Shown piece by piece: positions 33,695 through 42,789 of a stretch of 64,000 bases of DNA. The first letter of the stretch is position 1. Each line of letters starts with the position of its first letter. Source of the DNA: an uncultured Lachnospiraceae bacterium (GTDB lineage Bacteria > Bacillota > Clostridia > Lachnospirales > Lachnospiraceae); assembly GCA_947630025.1 (NCBI GenBank), contig CANRFZ010000017.1, forward strand, positions 1-64,000. Direction: 5' to 3'. The notes under the pieces were generated by a model. The model did no database searches, was not told the DNA's origin, and saw nothing but the letters and a program-made list of their open reading frames with translations. The translations under genes were made by a program, and so were the position numbers.

Positions 33695-35815
33695 CTAAAA
33701 ATGCACTTCCAGCTCCGCCGGCTTCCTGCCGGTCAGCTCCAGCGTGCGGCTGTCGGGCTGGCCCGTGCCGACGTACAGAAGATATCTGTCGGCATCCCGC
33801 ACAAACGCGCCGTCCTCGTCATAGGAGCCGAACGCCCCGCCTGCCACCCGCAGCTCTACCGTCTTCGTCTCTCCGGCCTGCAGGCTGACTCGCTGAAAAG
33901 CGCGTAAGCTATGGTTCGGCACCGCATTGGAAGACACCGGATCTTTGACATAGACCTGTATGACGTCCTGCGTCGCCCGCACACCCCTGTTTGTGATCTG
34001 CACTTCCAGCGCCACGTCTCTGGTATCCGGATTGAGCCCGGCCACGGAAGCCTTTTCCACCGCCACGTCGCCGTAGGTCAGGCCGTAGCCGAACGGATAG
34101 AGCGCCTCGCCGGTCATATAGCGGTAGGTGCGCCCCTTCATGCTATAGTCTTCAAACGCCGGAAGCTCGTCGACGGTGCGGTAGAACGTCACCGGCAGCT
34201 TGCCGGAAGGAGAACGGTCGCCGAACAGAAGCTCCGCCACGGCCCTGCCGCCCCGCGCGCCCGGATACCATAGCTGCAGGATGGCCTGCGCGCTCTCCTG
34301 CGCCGCCGACAAGTCGATGGCGCTGCCCGCCATCAGGCATACCACCGTCGGCCTGCCGACCGCCAGCACCGCATCCATCAGATCCCGCTGGCACTTGGGC
34401 AGCAGCAGGTCGGTCTTGTCGCCGGAAGCATAACTGTTGCCGGTGTCGCCCTCCTCGCCCTCCAGCGTCTCGTCCAGCCCCACGCAGAGGACGACGACGT
34501 CACTGTGCTTCGCCACGGTCACTGCCTCGGCGATTCTGTCGTTCTGCCATGCCAGATTTTCCACCCTGTCGCGGAACAGGTGGGAGCCCTCCGCGTACAA
34601 AACTCTGCCATTATGTCCGACTTTATCCTGTATGCCCTCCAAAACCGTAATATATCGGGATGACGTTCCGTGGTAGTTGCCTACCAGCGCGGCCCTGCTG
34701 TCGGCATTGGGCCCGATCACGCCGATGGTCTGTCCGGCGTCCGCGCGAAGCGGCAGGATGCCGTCGTTTTTCAATAGCACCACCGACTCCTTGGTAAGCT
34801 GCTCCGCGATCTGTAAATGTTCCTCGCATTCCACTTTTTCATAGGGAATGTCGTCATACTCGCTGCCGTCAAAGAGGCCCAGCAGATATCTGGCGGTAAA
34901 CGCGCGCTCCGCCGCCTGCGTGATCTCCTCCTCGCTCACCAGTCCGTCCTGATAAGCCTTCAGCAGATGCAGGTAGGTATTGCCGCAGTTGATGTCGCAG
35001 CCGGCTTTCAGCGCCATGGCCGCCGACTCCTCCGCCGTGCCGGTCACCATATGGTGCTCGTGGAAATCCCTGACCGCCCAGCAGTCCGACACGTAATGTC
35101 CCTCAAATCCCCACTCGCCCCGCAGGATGTCCTGCATCAGCGTTTTGCTGCCGCAGCAGGGCTCGCCGTTGGTGCGGTTATACGCGCCCATGACGGACTC
35201 CACGCCCGCCTCCTGCACGCACGCCTTGAACGCGGGGAGATACGTCTCCGCCATGTCTTTCTTGGTCGCTCTGGCGTCAAACTCGTGCCGCAGCGCCTCC
35301 GGCCCGGAATGCACGGCAAAATGCTTGGCGCAGGCGCCGCTCTTGAGGACGTCGCCGTCCCCCTGCAGGCCCTCCACATAGGCCACGCCCATGCGGGACG
35401 TCAGATACGGATCTTCTCCGTAAGTCTCGTGGCCGCGGCCCCATCTGGGATCGCGGAAGATATTGACGTTGGGCGACCAGAACGTCAGTCCCTTGTAGAT
35501 ATCCCTGTCGCCCTCCTTGGAATAGGCATTGTATTTCGCCCTGCCCTCGGTGGCCGCCACGTCGCCAGCCTGCCTGACCAACGCCGGATCAAACGTGGCG
35601 CCCATGCCGATGGCCTGCGGAAAACTGGTGGCCACGCCCGCTCTGGCCACGCCGTGCAGCGCTTCGTTCCACCAGTTGTAGGCGGGCACGCCCAGCCTCT
35701 CAATAGGCGGCGCGTCGTAGCGAAGCTGGGAGGCTTTCTCCTCCACCGTCATCTGCGCCACCAGCGCCTTGGCCTTGCGCCTTGCTTCCTGTCTTGCTTC
35801 CTGCCGAATCTTCAT
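33695..35815 (-). CDS. Glycoside hydrolase family 3 beta-xylosidase/beta-glucosidase
   Basis: The 706-residue intracellular enzyme has no signal peptide. It shows YNWWNEALHGVARAG, typical of GH3 xylosidases and plant-type members, then SPNVNIFRDPRWGRGHETYGED, the conserved KHFAVHSGPE, and the predicted nucleophile Asp in GHYVSDCWAVRD. The GH3 C-terminal domain (NSYASGD, then LWYPGARGGRAVAELLFGD) and a FnIII-like domain (VALEVQITNRG) follow. It is the last gene of an operon with a MalFG-type transporter, so it should hydrolyse imported oligosaccharides, most likely xylo-oligosaccharides or beta-glucosides. Confidence 0.92.
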   Translation of the reverse strand: MKIRQEARQEARRKAKALVAQMTVEEKASQLRYDAPPIERLGVPAYNWWNEALHGVARAGVATSFPQAIGMGATFDPALVRQAGDVAATEGRAKYNAYSKEGDRDIYKGLTFWSPNVNIFRDPRWGRGHETYGEDPYLTSRMGVAYVEGLQGDGDVLKSGACAKHFAVHSGPEALRHEFDARATKKDMAETYLPAFKACVQEAGVESVMGAYNRTNGEPCCGSKTLMQDILRGEWGFEGHYVSDCWAVRDFHEHHMVTGTAEESAAMALKAGCDINCGNTYLHLLKAYQDGLVSEEEITQAAERAFTARYLLGLFDGSEYDDIPYEKVECEEHLQIAEQLTKESVVLLKNDGILPLRADAGQTIGVIGPNADSRAALVGNYHGTSSRYITVLEGIQDKVGHNGRVLYAEGSHLFRDRVENLAWQNDRIAEAVTVAKHSDVVVLCVGLDETLEGEEGDTGNSYASGDKTDLLLPKCQRDLMDAVLAVGRPTVVCLMAGSAIDLSAAQESAQAILQLWYPGARGGRAVAELLFGDRSPSGKLPVTFYRTVDELPAFEDYSMKGRTYRYMTGEALYPFGYGLTYGDVAVEKASVAGLNPDTRDVALEVQITNRGVRATQDVIQVYVKDPVSSNAVPNHSLRAFQRVSLQAGETKTVELRVAGGAFGSYDEDGAFVRDADRYLLYVGTGQPDSRTLELTGRKPAELEVHF

Positions 35816-35850
35816 ACCCGCTTTTCCTCATTCCTTCCGATGGTATCGGT

Positions 35851-36708
35851 CTATCCTTTTACGGCTCCCGCCGTCAGACCGTCGACAATCTGGTTACTGA
35901 ACATACAGTATACTACAATCGTGGGAACGATTGCAATCACAATCGCCGCAAACATCTGTGAATAATTTGTGTTGTAGGGCCCTACGAATTTGGACAGGGA
36001 AACCGGCAGCGTCTTCTTCTGGTCGTCGGAGATAAATACCATCGCCAGCAGCAGCTCGTTCCAGTTCGCCACAAACGTCATAAGACCGGTTACGAAAAGT
36101 CCCGTCCGCGAGAGCGGCAGCGCAATATGCGTAAACGACTTGTAGATCGAGCAGCCGTCTATGCAGGCCGACTCGAACAGTTCGTTGGGCAGGCCCTGAA
36201 AAAATCCCGTCATGATAAAGATCGTCACCGGCAGCGAAAACGTCAGGTAGGGAAGAATCAGCCCCCACAGGTTATTGGAGAGCCCCACCTTGGCAAACTT
36301 CGTAAACAATGGGATCAATACGCAGTGCACCGGAATCATCATGCCGGTCAGGAAATACGTCATGGCGACGCCCGACAGTTTCCAGCGCATCCGCCCGATC
36401 GCAAATGCCGCCATGGAGCCGATCAGCATACTCAAAGCCAGCGTCACGATGCACACGATCGCCGAGTTTAACGTCGCCTTGCCCAGATAACCCGCGCTCC
36501 ACGCGAACGTATAGTTTTCTATCATCAGCTTGTCGGGCAGTGCGAACGGCGAGATGAACAGTGTCTTGTCATCCTTTAACGACGTCACCACAACCCAGAA
36601 CAACGGCAGCAGATAAAGCAGCGCCATCAGTACGAGAAAAATATAAATAATCACATTTATGATTTTGGTTTTTGTGCTTCCTACTTTTTTCTGACTCATC
36701 TGTCCCAC
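35851..36708 (-). CDS. Sugar ABC transporter permease, MalG type
   Basis: The 285-residue inner-membrane protein has six hydrophobic segments and the EAA loop contacting the ATPase: ESACIDGCSIYKSFTHIALP. It is the partner of the permease gene upstream, from which it is separated by only three bases, and lies 35 bases ahead of the GH3 gene. With the binding protein at 37704-39077 it forms a CUT1-type importer for oligosaccharides. No ATPase gene is nearby, so it likely uses a shared MsmK-type ATPase elsewhere in the genome, as is common in this group. Confidence 0.92.
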   Translation of the reverse strand: MGQMSQKKVGSTKTKIINVIIYIFLVLMALLYLLPLFWVVVTSLKDDKTLFISPFALPDKLMIENYTFAWSAGYLGKATLNSAIVCIVTLALSMLIGSMAAFAIGRMRWKLSGVAMTYFLTGMMIPVHCVLIPLFTKFAKVGLSNNLWGLILPYLTFSLPVTIFIMTGFFQGLPNELFESACIDGCSIYKSFTHIALPLSRTGLFVTGLMTFVANWNELLLAMVFISDDQKKTLPVSLSKFVGPYNTNYSQMFAAIVIAIVPTIVVYCMFSNQIVDGLTAGAVKG

Positions 36709-36711
36709 CTC

Positions 36712-37596
36712 CTACATCTCATAATTTTCCACTTTAACAAACTTGTTGATCAGGAATGTCACCAGCAGACAGAGAACCAGCAGCACCACGCCTATGGCGC
36801 TGGCATATCCGTATTTAAAATATTTGAATCCCTGCGTATACAGATGTGTCGCAAGCACCTCCGTTTTGTGGTTGGGGCCTCCCTCGGTCATGTTAAATAC
36901 TAAGTCGAAAAACTTCAGCGAGCCGATCGCGTTTAACGACATGGCCGTCGCCATCATCGGCCTCAGCAGCGGGAGCGTGATGTAGCGGAACGTCTTAAGC
37001 CTCGTGCAGCCGTCTATGTAGGACGCCTCGTACAGGGCCGTGCTCACGCCGGAAATCTGCGCCATATAGAGCATCATCGACTGGCCCACGTACTGCCACA
37101 GGGCCACGAACGCGATCACCCACATCGGGAGAATGATCGTCCCCTTCGTATCCATCAGCCACAGAGGGCCCTCGATCCCCACCTGCTCGAGCAGCTGGTT
37201 GATACCCAGCTTGGGGCTGAAAATAAACATCCACAACAGGCCCAGCGCCGCCGAGGAGAGCACGCAGGGCAGATAGTATATATTTTTAAAGAGATTTCGT
37301 CCCTTTTTGATATTCGTCAGCAGTCCTGCCAGCAGGAGGCCGAAAAGAAGCTGCGATACGATGGAGAACACCATGAAGAAGGCCGAGTTTTTCAACGCCG
37401 TCATCATTGTGCTGTCCTTCATCAGCTTCGTATAATTTTTCAGGCCGATAAACTGCGGCGCGGTCAGCGCGTCATAATCGCAGAATGAATAATAGACCGA
37501 CTGGCAGATCGGTATAAAAAGTACCAGTGTAAATAAAATAATGCCCGGTGCCATAAAAACGCAGATGGCTTTTTTATTGCGCAGCATTTTATCCAT
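36712..37596 (-). CDS. Sugar ABC transporter permease, MalF type
   Basis: The 294-residue permease has six membrane segments and the EAA motif EASYIDGCTRLKTFRYITLP. The start is set at ATG 37596 (MDKMLRNKKAICVFM), although the GGGAG box is about 12 bases away; a TTG ten codons upstream has no binding site. It pairs with the permease at 35851-36708 and the solute-binding protein upstream. The order binding protein-permease-permease-glycosidase is typical of CUT1 oligosaccharide loci. Confidence 0.9.
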   Translation of the reverse strand: MDKMLRNKKAICVFMAPGIILFTLVLFIPICQSVYYSFCDYDALTAPQFIGLKNYTKLMKDSTMMTALKNSAFFMVFSIVSQLLFGLLLAGLLTNIKKGRNLFKNIYYLPCVLSSAALGLLWMFIFSPKLGINQLLEQVGIEGPLWLMDTKGTIILPMWVIAFVALWQYVGQSMMLYMAQISGVSTALYEASYIDGCTRLKTFRYITLPLLRPMMATAMSLNAIGSLKFFDLVFNMTEGGPNHKTEVLATHLYTQGFKYFKYGYASAIGVVLLVLCLLVTFLINKFVKVENYEM

Positions 37597-37703
37597 AAAT
37601 ACCACAGCTCCCTTCCGATACGACAACAGTTTCGCATATAGCAGGCGGGACCGGCACGATGTGTCAGTCCCGCACAGATTTATTCAGTCCGGATATCCGC
37701 CGG

Positions 37704-39077
37704 TCAGTTTACATTCTCGTCATAGAAATCCTGAACCTGCTGGAAACCTTCTTCCACTGTCAGATCGCCCAGATAAACGGCAACCATGGCATCGTCGAAC
37801 GCCGATCCCGCTTCCGTGGAAGCAAGGGACTCGTTGTAGAATCCCAGCGTACCTGTCGTGTTGGCCAGAATGTCCATCACGTAGCTTAACTGCTTGGGAG
37901 CCTTGTCATAGTCTACTTCAACGTTCGTCACAGGAATCTTACCGCCCACCTCAGCCGTGTACTTCTGGGCCGTCTCATCCGTGAAATATTTTAACAATGC
38001 CACTACCGCATCTTTGTGCTCCGTCGTGGAGCTCATGCAGAAGGAGTCTGTCTTCGCAATAATTCTGTTCGGATCGGCGCCGCCCTCGATGCCGGGGAAC
38101 TGGAACACGCCGCATTTATCTTCAAATTCAGGGTTTGCACCGTTGATCTGTCCGATTACCCAGGAGCCCTGGATCAGCATAGCCGCCTCGCCGTTGTAGA
38201 ACGCAGCCGTCGCAACGTCGTTGGTGTCGCCTGCAGCCGTCTTCTGGAAATACTGGGAAAGCTCAACCATCTTGTTGCCTGCGTTGATGAACGTAGGATC
38301 AAGCCAGTTGCCCGTTCCGTTGGTGATCGCATCCAGATTGTCCGGGCCGCCCTCTCTGTCGCACAGATAGCCTACCAGCATGGACAGGCACCAAGCTGTG
38401 CCGGCGCTGATGGAGATCGGTGTGTAGCCTGCGTCCTGAATCTTCTGGCAGGCATCCAGCAGCTCCGTGTATGTAGTGGGCACTTCTACGCCGGCTTCCT
38501 CAAAGATCTCCGTATTGTAGAATACGCACGCCGCCGCGAGGTTCGCGGGAACCGCATAGATCTTGCCGTCATAGGTCTGCTTGTCGAACATACCGCCGTT
38601 GAAGCTCGCATACCAGTCGGGATTCTCGTCCTTTAAGATGCTCGTCAGATCCGCCGCAACGCCGGGCGTTACATAGTCCGTAAGGTTCGGGCCGGGGCTG
38701 ACGATGAAGCAGTCAGGCGTATCGCCGGAAGCTACAAGGGCATTCAGCTTCGTATAATATTCTTCCAAGTTCGTCGTAATCGGCGTGCAGTGGTACTGCC
38801 CTGCATAGTCCGTGTTAAATCTGTCGATTACGTCTTTGTAGCCGAGGGAGATCAAATCCTCCGTGGCATTCAGATCATCCCAGAACATCCATGTGATTTC
38901 TTCCACATCACCGGATGCCGCGCTATCTGCCTGCGCGCTGTCGGAGCTCTGCGCGCTGTCAGAACCCCCTCCCGACGTGTCAGCCGACGCCGCGCCGGAA
39001 CCGCCGCCGCAGCCTGCCAGAAGCGACGTTACCATGGCAGCTGCCAAAAGCACTGATAAAAATTTTTTCTTCTTCAT
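37704..39077 (-). CDS. Sugar ABC transporter solute-binding lipoprotein
   Basis: The 457-residue protein has a type II signal peptide, KKKKFLSVLLAAAMVTSLLAGC, with the lipidated Cys in the LLAGC box, then a Ser/Asp/Ala linker and a family 1 extracellular binding domain (ITWMFWDDLNAT; LVASGDTPDCFIVSPG; GEAAMLIQGSWVIGQING). It captures the oligosaccharide outside the cell for the permeases downstream. ATG 39077 has AAAGGAGG eight bases upstream. It is transcribed divergently from the AraC regulator, which probably controls it. Confidence 0.93.
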   Translation of the reverse strand: MKKKKFLSVLLAAAMVTSLLAGCGGGSGAASADTSGGGSDSAQSSDSAQADSAASGDVEEITWMFWDDLNATEDLISLGYKDVIDRFNTDYAGQYHCTPITTNLEEYYTKLNALVASGDTPDCFIVSPGPNLTDYVTPGVAADLTSILKDENPDWYASFNGGMFDKQTYDGKIYAVPANLAAACVFYNTEIFEEAGVEVPTTYTELLDACQKIQDAGYTPISISAGTAWCLSMLVGYLCDREGGPDNLDAITNGTGNWLDPTFINAGNKMVELSQYFQKTAAGDTNDVATAAFYNGEAAMLIQGSWVIGQINGANPEFEDKCGVFQFPGIEGGADPNRIIAKTDSFCMSSTTEHKDAVVALLKYFTDETAQKYTAEVGGKIPVTNVEVDYDKAPKQLSYVMDILANTTGTLGFYNESLASTEAGSAFDDAMVAVYLGDLTVEEGFQQVQDFYDENVN

Positions 39078-39338
39078 GGTATCCTCCTTTTTTATAACCA
39101 TGTGATACAGGGGCTATACCGCCGCCCCTTTTACCATGTTACACTTGCAGTATAACACAGCGTTCCCATGCGGGCATTTCAATAATTGCTTTTTGCATAT
39201 CAAAAGTTGCTATTGTATTCCCGCTTCAAACATGGCATTTTGCATATCCGTGCCCGCCGTTTCCGCGTCCAAATCAGCAATCTGCCGGAGAGACGCCGGG
39301 TTTCTGTCATTTTTTATCTTCTTATTTCATAATAATCA

Positions 39339-39366
39339 TTGATTTTTGCCCGATCCGTGTTATAAT
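39339..39366 (+). promoter_or_regulatory. araC-type regulator promoter
   Basis: TTGATT (39339-39344) and TATAAT (39361-39366) are 16 bases apart, 80 bases upstream of the AraC-type gene at 39446. The 370-base gap to the binding-protein gene is the likely shared regulatory region; no further palindrome stood out. Confidence 0.7.
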
Positions 39367-39445
39367 GAAATCTGCAAAAAAGCAATTTTTGATATAACAA
39401 AAAATGCGGTTCCGCCGCACGCGGATATTCCGCATGGAGGCTGCC

Positions 39446-40300
39446 ATGATTGAAATACTGAACGGAATCAAAGAAACTGTCGCCTACAAAGGAATTGACG
39501 GCATCCTTCTGTACGACAATACGGACAACGAGGCATACCCCGACCACTGGCACACGCCGTTAGAGATCGTCATGCCGCTGCACAATCCGTACAAAATCTG
39601 CTGCCGCGAGGAAGAATATCTGCTGCAGGAGGAGGATCTGCTGCTCATCAACTCCGGCGTCATCCACAGTATGCCGGCCATGCGCGGGGAACGGCTCATC
39701 TTTCAGGCGGACTACAATCTGCTGCACCACATCGTCGACATCGACTCGACACTGTCGAACACACCGCCGGCGGTGCTGGTCACGCCCGAAAGCGCGCCCG
39801 CCGTGCACGGTCAGATTGTCCGGCTGATGCGTGAGATTCAGGACGAATATTTCAGCGGCACCATTCTGGCAGGCGCGTCCATTTATTCAAAGCTGATCGA
39901 GATGCTGGTGCTGATCGGGCGGGGCTGCACGATCAGAACCGCCGTCTTTGACGGCAGCCGCACCAAGCAGAAAGAGTACACCGAGAAGTTTATCTCCGTG
40001 TGTACCTACATCCACGAGCACTGCACCGAGAATCTGTCGCTGGACGACGCGGCGGCGCTGGCGGGCTTTTCCAAATACCACTTTACCCGGCTTTTCAAAC
40101 AGTTTACGGGAGTTCCGTACTATAAGTACCTGAACCGCAAAAGAATAGAACACGCGGAAAAACTGCTGGTCGATCCGGAGATCTCGATCACAGAGGTCGC
40201 CCTGCAGTCGGGATTTGCAAGTCTTTCCGCGTTTATCAGAATGTTTAAGATTATCAAAGACTGTACGCCTACCGAATTTCGGAATATGTATCACTATTGA
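39446..40300 (+). CDS. AraC family transcriptional regulator
   Basis: The 284-residue protein has an N-terminal cupin sensor (PDHWHTPLEIVMPLHN) and a C-terminal two-helix-turn-helix AraC domain (LDDAAALAGFSKYHFTRLFKQ, then ITEVALQSGFASLSAFIRMFK). It should bind a sugar and activate the divergent transporter/GH3 operon. The start is ATG 39446 with GGAGG upstream; an upstream ATG at 39404 has no such site. Its last 32 bases overlap the 3' end of the deacetylase gene on the opposite strand. Confidence 0.92.
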   Translation: MIEILNGIKETVAYKGIDGILLYDNTDNEAYPDHWHTPLEIVMPLHNPYKICCREEEYLLQEEDLLLINSGVIHSMPAMRGERLIFQADYNLLHHIVDIDSTLSNTPPAVLVTPESAPAVHGQIVRLMREIQDEYFSGTILAGASIYSKLIEMLVLIGRGCTIRTAVFDGSRTKQKEYTEKFISVCTYIHEHCTENLSLDDAAALAGFSKYHFTRLFKQFTGVPYYKYLNRKRIEHAEKLLVDPEISITEVALQSGFASLSAFIRMFKIIKDCTPTEFRNMYHY

Positions 40301-41084
40301 GGCACGTCCCCGCGGGCAGCCGGACCGTGTGGCCGTCGGCTTCCAGATACAGCGTGACCGCGGAAGGGTTGTAGACGAGCGTGCCGTCCGCCGACACTGC
40401 CAGCGAGCGCATCGCCGTCACATACTCGTAGATCTCCATATTGGTGGCGTACCAGACGTCTTTCCGCCCCTGCAGCAGTTCGCAGATGTGCGTCAGATGT
40501 TCCCAGTTACCGTTTCTCTCAAATTCAAAACTGTGCCCCCAGATATACAACAGGGAAAGATTGCGGTATTCCGGCGGATTCAGATAATCTTCCGCCAGCG
40601 CGTCCGTCACCTTGTCGTGGTGGCACGTGGGATGCCATAGCATAAAGTCGGAGGGCAGATTAAAATTCATCGTGTCTTCCACCGTCCTGCTATATACGAT
40701 CCCCATGGCTCTGGCCGTGTCGATCAGCCGGTCGCTGAACTCCCCGAAAGGATAGGAAAATCCCCGGACGATCCTGCCCCAGCACGCCTCCAGCGTCCGC
40801 CGGTCTTCATAAATCTCCGCCGCCGCCTGTCCGCCGGACAACTGGTTAAAAAAGGGATGCGTCACGGCGTGGCAGGCCACCTCATGCCCCGCGTACAGTT
40901 CGCGGATCTCGGCCTTCGTGATAAAGCCCTCTGTGTCCAGCGTTCCGCTGTTCAGATGGAACGTTCCTTTCATGCCGTGCCGGTTCAGGATGCTGACCAG
41001 CCTTCTGTCATAAATCTGCGCGTCGTCATAGCTGAACGTCAGCGCCTTGTCTTTTCCTTCCGGAAAAAGAAATCGAATCCCCAT
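40269..41084 (-). CDS. Polysaccharide deacetylase family protein
   Basis: The 271-residue protein has a NodB homology domain: KALTFSYDDAQIYDRR with the catalytic Asp pair, a metal-binding His block in CHAVTHPFF, and YPFGEFSD. There is no signal peptide, so it may be cytoplasmic. Such enzymes remove acetyl groups from sugars. It is convergent with the AraC gene and overlaps it tail to tail. The link to the xylo-oligosaccharide locus, for example removing acetyl side groups from imported sugars, is inference. Confidence 0.85.
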   Translation of the reverse strand: MGIRFLFPEGKDKALTFSYDDAQIYDRRLVSILNRHGMKGTFHLNSGTLDTEGFITKAEIRELYAGHEVACHAVTHPFFNQLSGGQAAAEIYEDRRTLEACWGRIVRGFSYPFGEFSDRLIDTARAMGIVYSRTVEDTMNFNLPSDFMLWHPTCHHDKVTDALAEDYLNPPEYRNLSLLYIWGHSFEFERNGNWEHLTHICELLQGRKDVWYATNMEIYEYVTAMRSLAVSADGTLVYNPSAVTLYLEADGHTVRLPAGTCLNSDTYSEIR

Positions 41085-41143
41085 ATTGTAACTATGCCTC
41101 CGATTATTTTTTATTTTCTATCGATCGTATCGACCGCCGTATC

Positions 41144-41764
41144 TTATTTCCCCTGCAGCGCTTCCCTGCAGAAATAGCAGCAGTATTTCGTCCGGGGCTG
41201 CGCCGGTATCAGATTCTCCGCGCCGCAGTAGCCGCATATGACGCAGCGCTTCCCCTGCGGTATCATGTCGCCGAGCAGATAGCGTTCCGCCACCGCCAGT
41301 CCGCCCCGCGTCTCGTACAGACGCTTCTGCTCCTCCATCTTCTCCCGCGCGTGCTCTCTGGCATCCTCCTCGGCCTTCTGCATCAGATAGGCGGTGGTGG
41401 TGTTGCCGTCCTGCGCCGCCTGCTCGTGCCCGGCTTTCCGGGCCGCTTTGCCAGCCGTCTGCCGGTTCTGCTGCGCGTGTCTGCCGGACGCCGCGGGCCG
41501 GTTCTGCGCCATCGGGCCGCCGTGTGCCATGGGCCCGTTAGAAGGCATCGGCCCGCCCTGCACCATCGGCCCATTAGAAGGCATCGGCCCGCCCTGCATT
41601 ATAGGCCCGCCAGAAGGCATCGGCCCACCGGACATCGCCGGGCCGCCGGAAGACGCCGGGCGTCCCTGTTGCGGAATGTTCTGCTGCCGCTCTGCCTGTC
41701 TTTTTTTGACGCGCGACACGCAAACCCCTATGATCACACAGATAAAAACAATTTCAAAAAGCAT
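41144..41764 (-). CDS. Membrane-anchored protein with Gly-Pro-Met repeats and zinc ribbon
   Basis: The 206-residue protein opens with one membrane helix (MLFEIVFICVIIGVCVS), then about seven repeats of GGPMPSxGPMVQ type (residues 40-95), a charged helix, and a C-terminal double-CxxC zinc-binding segment (CVICGYCGAENLIP, then KYCCYFC). The repeats are encoded by DNA repeats of roughly 45 bases. No family is recognised. It follows holA by 24 bases and may share its transcript. Function unknown. Confidence 0.72.
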   Translation of the reverse strand: MLFEIVFICVIIGVCVSRVKKRQAERQQNIPQQGRPASSGGPAMSGGPMPSGGPIMQGGPMPSNGPMVQGGPMPSNGPMAHGGPMAQNRPAASGRHAQQNRQTAGKAARKAGHEQAAQDGNTTTAYLMQKAEEDAREHAREKMEEQKRLYETRGGLAVAERYLLGDMIPQGKRCVICGYCGAENLIPAQPRTKYCCYFCREALQGK

Positions 41765-41788
41765 CCTGCCGCCTCCGTTTTCATTTTA

Positions 41789-42769
41789 TTATTTCGCGCT
41801 ATACCTGACGATCAGCAGTTCCACGCTCATGACGTCGTTCATCCTGCCGGTCTTCACCGCTTCTTCCGTCTCCACGCAGTCCGTCAGCGCGCGGCGCAGA
41901 TCCGCCTCCCGGAAGCCGTCCGCCTGCCTGATATACTTGCGGGCGATAAATCCCGCCAGCCCTACTTTCTCGCCGATGGCATTGGCGTCGTACCCTTTGC
42001 CCCGCAGTTCCTTCACCTGCAGCAGCAGATTAAACTGTCTGGTGATCAGAAACAGAATCCGCATGGGCGGCTCCTTCAGGGCCAGCAGATCGTAGTAGAG
42101 CGCCATCGCCTCCCGCTGCCGCTTCTCCGCCACCGCGCCGATCATGTCAAAGATCTGGCTGCCGATCTGTCTGGTGCAGACCGCGTCGATATCCGCCGCC
42201 GTGACCACGTCCCGATCCATGCAGTAGCATAGCAGCTTCTCCAGCTCGCTGCGGATATTTCCCATATCGGCGCCTGTCATATCCAGAAAGTGATTCAGGT
42301 CGCGCTCGGTGATATTCTTGTTTTCTTTTTTTAAAAAGCCCAGAATCCACCGTTTAAGCACCGCCTCGTCCTGCGCGGCGAACTCGATCGCCCGCCCTCT
42401 GGCCGTGGCCGCCTTATAGAGCCTGCTCCGCTTATCCACGGAAGGCTCCACGAACACGAAGCCCGCCGTCTCCGCGGGGTGCTGCAGATACGCCGCCAGC
42501 TCCTCCCCGCCGCGGGCGAACAGGCCGGTATCCTCCAGAATGAGCACCCGCCGCGGCGCCAGAAACGGCATCGTCTCCGCCAGACTGATGACTTCCTCCG
42601 TCTTGACGTCCTTGCCGGTAAAGTGGTGGCAGTTCATGGCGTCTCCGCCGCCCAGCATGGCTTCCTTTAACCGGTCGCGGTACTGGCAGCGCAGATACGC
42701 CTCGTCGCCGTACAGTACATAGACCTGTTTCAGTTGCCCCGATTTGATTTCCTCCGCCAGCTTCTTCAT
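41789..42769 (-). CDS. holA: DNA polymerase III subunit delta
   Basis: The 326-residue protein is the clamp-loader delta subunit: it opens VYVLYGDEAYLRCQYRDRLKEAM, the helical core RVLILEDTGLF is followed by a FVFVEPSVDKRSRLYK segment, and the C-terminal part contains FLITRQFNLLLQVKEL. It opens the sliding clamp and loads it with gamma/tau. It lies 20 bases downstream of comEC, an arrangement common in Firmicutes. Length is normal (about 330-340). Confidence 0.93.
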   Translation of the reverse strand: MKKLAEEIKSGQLKQVYVLYGDEAYLRCQYRDRLKEAMLGGGDAMNCHHFTGKDVKTEEVISLAETMPFLAPRRVLILEDTGLFARGGEELAAYLQHPAETAGFVFVEPSVDKRSRLYKAATARGRAIEFAAQDEAVLKRWILGFLKKENKNITERDLNHFLDMTGADMGNIRSELEKLLCYCMDRDVVTAADIDAVCTRQIGSQIFDMIGAVAEKRQREAMALYYDLLALKEPPMRILFLITRQFNLLLQVKELRGKGYDANAIGEKVGLAGFIARKYIRQADGFREADLRRALTDCVETEEAVKTGRMNDVMSVELLIVRYSAK

Positions 42770-42789
42770 ACTCTCAGTATAGAGGATAA

